Source of the DNA: Syntrophales bacterium
Lineage (GTDB): Bacteria > Desulfobacterota > Syntrophia > Syntrophales > JADFWA01
Assembly: GCA_030655775.1 (NCBI GenBank)
Contig: JAUSPI010000066.1
Coordinates: forward strand, 1-36,001
Reading direction: 5' to 3'
DNA: 36,001 bases
The notes below the pieces were generated by a model that saw only the letters and a list, made by a program, of their open reading frames with translations, ran no database searches and was not told where the DNA came from. Shown here one piece after another: positions 32,973 through 36,001 of this stretch. A program made the position numbers and the translations under genes. Position 1 is the stretch's first letter. Each line of letters opens with the position of its first letter.

Positions 32973-33100
32973 CCGCTACCAAAGCAAATATGAAAAGAAG
33001 CTACTGACCTGTCAGGGACGAAGGTTGAAAATGTAATTTCAGGCCTAAACCTTGGCCGGGCAAGTAAACTCCAAAATCGGGGAGGTCAAATGACCTCCCC
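32973..33100 (+). ncRNA. Hypothetical sigma54-controlled small RNA
   Basis: If the sigma54-type promoter is used, transcription would begin near 32973 and meet a strong hairpin ending at 33100, giving about 128 nt. Frames within it are trivial. The candidate rests only on the promoter, the hairpin and the lack of a gene. No known RNA family was recognised, and the absence of a T-run after the hairpin weakens it. Confidence 0.3.
33079..33100. terminator. Strong symmetric hairpin, possible bidirectional terminator
   Basis: GGGGAGGTCA-aa-TGACCTCCCC is a perfect 10-bp stem. It lies 49 bp past the bioD stop (minus strand) and at the end of the proposed small RNA (plus strand). Neither side has a long T-run (GATTTTGG on the minus strand), so termination efficiency is uncertain. 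Confidence 0.5.
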
Positions 33101-33149
33101 CTCCTCCAAATCTTCCTTACTTTTCAAATACTGACAAAATTGCAGAAGT

Positions 33150-33863
33150 TTAGAAATCAACCGGTGCTGAAAATATTTTTTCAAGAGGACGATAGCAATC
33201 CTGATCCGGGTCTGAAAAATTACGAATTCTACCGATTACCCCGCTTATTTTTATCCCGGATATTTTTTCAATAGCCTCTATATTTTCGCTTATCATTTCT
33301 TCTGATGTGCCATTCTCTTCATAATCTAACAAGACAACTCCTGCAGGTTTCATGCCTCTATTGCTCAGGGCCTCAAGAGTAAGAAGTGTATGATTTATTG
33401 TTCCCAGTCCGGCCCTGGCGGCGATAATCGGTCTGGCATCTGTCATCTCGATCATATCTATCACCAGTTCCTTTTCGTTGACCGGTACAAGAAGCCCTCC
33501 GGCTGCCTCCAGTATAACCGGGGAGTAGAATAGACTCTTTTCGTTAACAACTTCCTCTATCACTGTAAAATCTATATACCTACCCTCATCACGGGCTGCA
33601 AAATAGGGGGCATTGGGATTTTTGAAGCAATATATTACCGAATCGGCCGGATCCTTATCGTTTAGAGGCGTTACATGTTGGTATATAAACCTGGCATCGC
33701 TATCAGTATCGTAGGGATCCACACATCCAGTCTGTGCCGGCTTAAGATAAAACGGCGTGTAACCCTGTGCGTAGAAGAACTGCATGAGGAGCAGCGAGAG
33801 TACCGTTTTACCCACTCCGGTATCGGTTCCAACTACAAATAGGTTCTCTCTTCGCTTGTTCAA
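33150..33863 (-). CDS. bioD: Dethiobiotin synthetase
   Basis: This 237-residue ATP-dependent enzyme forms the ureido ring of dethiobiotin from 7,8-diaminopelargonate and CO2. The P-loop FVVGTDTGVGKT (about 9-20) and KPAQTGC (about 41-47) are canonical, followed by VILEAAGGLLVPV (about 116-128), which is the conserved E-x-A-G-G segment. The start is TTG at 33863, supported by AAAGGAGC 6 nt upstream; no ATG fits. It is the last gene of a minus-strand biotin operon after bioF, separated by 78 bp that include a heptamer repeat. Confidence 0.96.
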   Translation of the reverse strand: MNKRRENLFVVGTDTGVGKTVLSLLLMQFFYAQGYTPFYLKPAQTGCVDPYDTDSDARFIYQHVTPLNDKDPADSVIYCFKNPNAPYFAARDEGRYIDFTVIEEVVNEKSLFYSPVILEAAGGLLVPVNEKELVIDMIEMTDARPIIAARAGLGTINHTLLTLEALSNRGMKPAGVVLLDYEENGTSEEMISENIEAIEKISGIKISGVIGRIRNFSDPDQDCYRPLEKIFSAPVDF

Positions 33864-33910
33864 ATAAAGCTCCTTTGCGGAACTGGACGATATTCTGGCT
33901 TACCACTCAC

Positions 33911-33952
33911 TGCCTACTGCTTTCTGCTTTCTGCCTACTGCCTACTGCCTAC
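33911..33952. repeat. Heptanucleotide tandem repeat across the bioF stop codon
   Basis: Six consecutive 7-bp units read TGCCTAC, TGCTTTC, TGCTTTC, TGCCTAC, TGCCTAC, TGCCTAC on the plus strand. The bioF stop codon (33942-33944) lies inside the array. As 7 is not a multiple of 3, unit gain or loss upstream of the stop would change the last few residues of BioF. Confidence 0.85.
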
Positions 33953-35075
33953 TTACCAGTGCGTCAATAAACGCCTTTATATCTTCTTCAGTATGCAGGG
34001 CAGTTATACTGATCCTGAGTATCGCCCTGCCGATCGGTACCGTAGGGTATCTGGCAGGCAGAACAAATATACCCCTTTCAAGTAAACTCTGAGACACTTT
34101 TGCCGCCTTGGCTTCTTCACCAATTTCGAGGGCAATGATATGGGCATCTCCGGTTAGCCGAAAGCCTTCACGTTTCAGACCTTCTTTTAAAATACAGCTT
34201 ACTTCCCGCAAGTTGTTTCTCCTCTCCTCGGAGCGAGAAACAATCTCCAGCAGATCTATCGCAGAGGCGGCATGCGCTTCCGGCAGAGTGGTTGTGTAAA
34301 TAAGCGGTGAAGAAAAATTGAACAGATATTCTTTGATTCCCCCTGGCAGCAGTGCAAACGCACCGAAAAGACCCAGGGCCTTACCAAAGGTTCCCACCGC
34401 AACATCCGCCACATCATGAGCAATACCCCTTCCGCCTTCACCAATAGCACCATATGCATGGGCTTCATCCACAACACTCAGAAACCGATAGCTCTTCTTG
34501 AGTTGCCCAAAACCCCGGGTATCCAGCAAATCACCATCCATACTGAAAAGTGATTCAGTCAATACGGCAACCTGGTCTTCCTTGTTGCTGTCCAGCCTCT
34601 TTTTAAGATGCGACATAGAGTTGTGATTATATCCATAGAATTTAGCCCCGCTCAAGGTCATCCCCTTTACACTGCTGGCATGAATATGTTTGTCGAATAT
34701 TACACTATCCCCCTTTTCGAACAATGTGGAGAGGATTCCCACATTCGCCTGATAGCCGCTGGGGAAAAAGAGGGCATCCTCATAACCGAAAAAGGAGGCA
34801 TACTCCTCTTCCGCCCGGTTTATGATCGAATAATTGCCAGAAACGAGTCGTGATGAGGAGGATGAGGTGCTGTATTTCTGGAAATTTTTGGAGACTTTCT
34901 TGCGGAGATCCTCTGACGTACTGAGGCCGAGGTAGTCATTGGATGCAAAATTCAACACCTTTCTGCCGTCGACAATGAGATGTTTCCCTTCCCTTCCCGT
35001 TATTTCAGGCGGATTTCGGTAGAGGCCGGCTTGCTGCTGAAGGATCAATCTGTTCTTATATCGTTTTGTAAACAT
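33942..35075 (-). CDS. bioF: 8-amino-7-oxononanoate synthase
   Basis: This 377-residue PLP enzyme of the alpha-oxoamine synthase family condenses pimeloyl thioester with L-alanine in biotin synthesis. It shows NFASNDYLGLS, the GxSSSRLVSGNY-like stretch (SSSSSRLVSGNYSII), FFPSGYQANVGIL, VVDEAHAYGAIGEGGRG and the PLP lysine K232 in VGTFGKALG. GAGAGG precedes the ATG at 35075. Its first 31 bp overlap the end of the upstream hotdog gene, indicating translational coupling. A heptamer repeat runs over its stop codon. Related glycine C-acetyltransferase (Kbl) is excluded by the bioD neighbour rather than by sequence. Confidence 0.95.
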   Translation of the reverse strand: MFTKRYKNRLILQQQAGLYRNPPEITGREGKHLIVDGRKVLNFASNDYLGLSTSEDLRKKVSKNFQKYSTSSSSSRLVSGNYSIINRAEEEYASFFGYEDALFFPSGYQANVGILSTLFEKGDSVIFDKHIHASSVKGMTLSGAKFYGYNHNSMSHLKKRLDSNKEDQVAVLTESLFSMDGDLLDTRGFGQLKKSYRFLSVVDEAHAYGAIGEGGRGIAHDVADVAVGTFGKALGLFGAFALLPGGIKEYLFNFSSPLIYTTTLPEAHAASAIDLLEIVSRSEERRNNLREVSCILKEGLKREGFRLTGDAHIIALEIGEEAKAAKVSQSLLERGIFVLPARYPTVPIGRAILRISITALHTEEDIKAFIDALVSRQ

Positions 35076-35506
35076 GAAAAGACCTCTCTGTAGTGGTTTT
35101 GTAATCTTTTCCTCTTGAAGTTACGGTTGTAATCAACGGTAGCATACAGAAACTCTCCCTCAATATTAGTTTCGTCCCCCTTTTTAGCCTGCAGTCTATA
35201 GGTAAAGGCGACATCGCTTCGGTTTGTAAGTGTCCCGTAGAGAAGATATTGGCCATCTATAACCTCTCCTGCAGATATCTTGCAGTGGGTTATCTTTAGT
35301 AGAAATGCATGCCTTTCAAAACGGGTTAAAAAACGTACATGATAAGCCCCCAACTGAGCAAGAGATTCAACTACTGAATAGACGGGGGCAGTCACAAAAT
35401 TTTTGGCCCCGATTATGTGTCTCTCTCCGGCTTCGGTGATTCTATCAATGAGCAGAAAGCCGGGGAGGCCGGTATTTATTACTATTCTATTGCCGTCATT
35501 CACCAT
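35045..35506 (-). CDS. FabZ-like hotdog protein lacking the catalytic His segment
   Basis: This 153-residue protein resembles 3-hydroxyacyl-ACP dehydratases: GFLLIDRITEAGERHIIGAK corresponds to the FPFLLVDR start of FabZ, VVESLAQLGAY to its LEAMAQ helix, and the later ISAGEVIDGQY to the FKRPVVPGDQ strand. The intervening stretch that in FabZ carries EPFFQGHFPGxPxxPG, including the catalytic His, is missing; KNFVTAP runs directly into VYSVVESLAQ. The helix Glu is kept. It may bind acyl-ACP without dehydration, or act in pimeloyl-thioester supply. It overlaps bioF by 31 bp, so a role in biotin synthesis is likely but inferred. No strong ribosome binding site is seen at 35506. Confidence 0.7.
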   Translation of the reverse strand: MVNDGNRIVINTGLPGFLLIDRITEAGERHIIGAKNFVTAPVYSVVESLAQLGAYHVRFLTRFERHAFLLKITHCKISAGEVIDGQYLLYGTLTNRSDVAFTYRLQAKKGDETNIEGEFLYATVDYNRNFKRKRLQNHYREVFSCLQNDIRTD

Positions 35507-35579
35507 AACATCATACTTTGAGAGTTTGAGAAATAGAACTCTTCATGCTCAAAACATTTTTTCGACAATTCTAAATCTT

Positions 35580-35840
35580 GATGCGCTCGTAAAAAGCTCC
35601 GCTATGCCGTTTTACGGCATTATAATTGGAAGTAACTTACGTTTTTAACAAATTTATTATTTCTGGTAAATATCAAGAAATATTAACAACTTACAATGTG
35701 TTTGCAAATTTAAGTTCCTTGAAAGTCATAAACTGCACCGTTTGTCATGCTGAACTTGTTTCAGCATCTAATTATTTCAGTAAGTTAGCGGCCCTGAAAT
35801 AAATTCAGGGTGACAAAAAAAGACTTTTTACGAACTTGTG
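35580..35840. mobile_element. Composite or degraded inverted-repeat element, copy D
   Basis: The left end is GATG-CGC-TCGTAAAAAGCT; the right end, read inward, is CACA-AGT-TCGTAAAAAGTC. Positions 35722-35838 match the reverse complement of copy C (23947-24078) at about 95%, but without that copy's outer 12 bp on the left. No perfect target duplication flanks it (AATCTT versus AAGCTC). It is probably one element inserted into or recombined with another, followed by decay. A small hairpin GCCGTTTTACGGC lies near the left end. Confidence 0.7.
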
Positions 35841-35860
35841 AAGCTCCCCGCCCACAGGGC
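35839..35860. repeat. GC-rich palindromic repeat, copy 3, truncated
   Basis: The sequence GTGAAGCTCCCCGCCCACAG followed by GGC matches the first half of the 42-bp unit at 469-510, then stops exactly where the IS4-type element tip begins (35861). The missing half should lie beyond the insertion sequence, outside the window. Confidence 0.75.
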
Positions 35861-36001
35861 CTGGTCTTAATACACACTTGACACCGAGGGTCACGGGTCG
35901 GCGTCGTTTATGCTGCAGGGTTGAGTAAGAATACTATACATCTCCGTTGCTGTATCCAGTCGTTGTAGTCCTCGCCAGAGTGTTTGGGTGCCTGGTGGAC
36001 C
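35861..36001. mobile_element. End of an IS4-family (IS50/Tn5-like) insertion sequence, partial
   Basis: The tip CTGGTCTTAATACACACTTG (35861-35880) closely resembles the IS50 outer end CTGACTCTTATACACAAGT. Thirty bases inside, on the minus strand, is the C-terminus of a Tn5-like transposase. The element interrupts a known palindromic repeat, which gives an independent estimate of its boundary. The rest lies beyond the window. Confidence 0.7.
35891..36001 (-). CDS. C-terminal fragment of an IS4-family transposase (runs off the window)
   Basis: The frame enters from the window edge and encodes 36 residues, GPPGTQTLWRGLQRLDTATE followed by MYSILTQPCS..., ending at TGA (35891-35893). The PPGxxTLWRGLQRL segment matches the C-terminal helix region of IS4/Tn5-type DDE transposases (compare ASWGALWEGWEAL in Tn5). 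The catalytic residues lie outside the window. The orientation, with the C-terminus pointing to the nearby tip at 35861, is as expected for such elements. Whether the full gene is intact cannot be judged. Confidence 0.65.
   Translation of the reverse strand, partial: GPPGTQTLWRGLQRLDTATEMYSILTQPCSINDADP

Larger units (their letters stand above)
32717..33149. other. Non-coding region with regulatory signals
   Basis: About 430 bp between the kinase gene and the end of bioD, with no convincing open frame. It holds a perfect palindrome (32752-32769), a half-site of it (32895-32902), a sigma54-type promoter pointing right (32947-32962) and a strong hairpin (33079-33100). The set is consistent with a regulated small transcript; each signal is listed separately. 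Confidence 0.6.
35507..35890. other. Intergenic repeat-rich region at the end of the biotin operon
   Basis: About 380 bp upstream of the hotdog gene without a protein gene. It contains a TTCGACAA half-site near 35561, a composite inverted-repeat element (35580-35840), a truncated palindrome (35839-35860) and the tip of an IS4-type element (from 35861). The biotin operon promoter should lie here but is not obvious. Confidence 0.6.

Noticed and set aside
33911-33952. Heptamer and other short repeats considered as a CRISPR array
   Set aside because: Units are only 7 bp, directly abutting, with no unique spacers; no cas gene is present.
35574-35846. AATCTT/AAGCTC as a target duplication of copy D
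   Set aside because: Only four of six bases match and the right one belongs to the palindromic repeat, so it is not evidence of a duplication.

Overview
The window looks like chromosomal DNA from a Deltaproteobacterium (Desulfobacterota-like). This is inferred from gene content: a two-gene RdgC-like pair, a small SAP-domain protein, a DksA-like zinc-finger protein, an NtrC-type two-component system, YjbQ, PdxS/PdxT and BioF/BioD, plus many dispersed palindromic repeats. I see no rRNA, tRNA or CRISPR array.

Layout. (1) 1-1200: the left edge looks like the end of an IS21-type element, followed by two GC-rich hairpin repeats and a ParD-like/RelE-ParE toxin-antitoxin pair with an operator-like inverted repeat. 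(2) 1387-6113, minus strand: an RdgC-like gene pair, a Cu+ P-type ATPase (CopA), and directly upstream of it an exported ethylbenzene-dehydrogenase-type haem-domain protein. (3) 6170-18608: a large glycogen/alpha-glucan island. It holds a branching enzyme (minus), a debranching enzyme, a wrecked GT4-glycosyltransferase/GH57 gene pair, a giant fusion of a GT3-type glycogen synthase with a GT35 phosphorylase, and, convergent to it, a fusion of a GH57 amylase-like domain with a GT5 glycogen synthase. (4) 19017-20357: small proteins (SAP, DksA-like, unknown, CBM48 glycan-binding). (5) 20670-23663: a NarL-type response regulator and a soluble multi-PAS histidine kinase, tail to tail. (6) 24084-27420: YjbQ, glycerate 2-kinase and a GpgS-like glycosyltransferase. 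(7) 27785-29479: pdxS and pdxT. (8) 29536-32716: a membrane histidine kinase and an NtrC-type sigma54 activator. (9) 33150-35506: bioD, bioF and a FabZ-like hotdog protein that lacks the catalytic histidine segment. (10) 35580-36001: repeat debris, then the end of an IS4/IS50-like element running off the window.

The most striking signal is a family of short non-coding mobile elements (132-188 bp, at 11211, 23758 and 23947, plus a degraded copy near 35580). They share 19-nt ends: left GATG-NNN-TCGTAAAAAGTC, right, read inward, GACA-NNN-TCGTAAAAAGTC. Three copies are flanked by perfect 6-bp target duplications (AGTATT, AAGCTT, TACTTT), yet their interiors are mostly unrelated. One copy sits inside the GH57 remnant, and removing it with one duplication restores the reading frame. 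Other leads are a candidate sigma54 promoter with an upstream palindrome and possible small RNA beside the NtrC-type system, the two opposed synthase/degrader fusions, and an IS50-like element that split a palindromic repeat.
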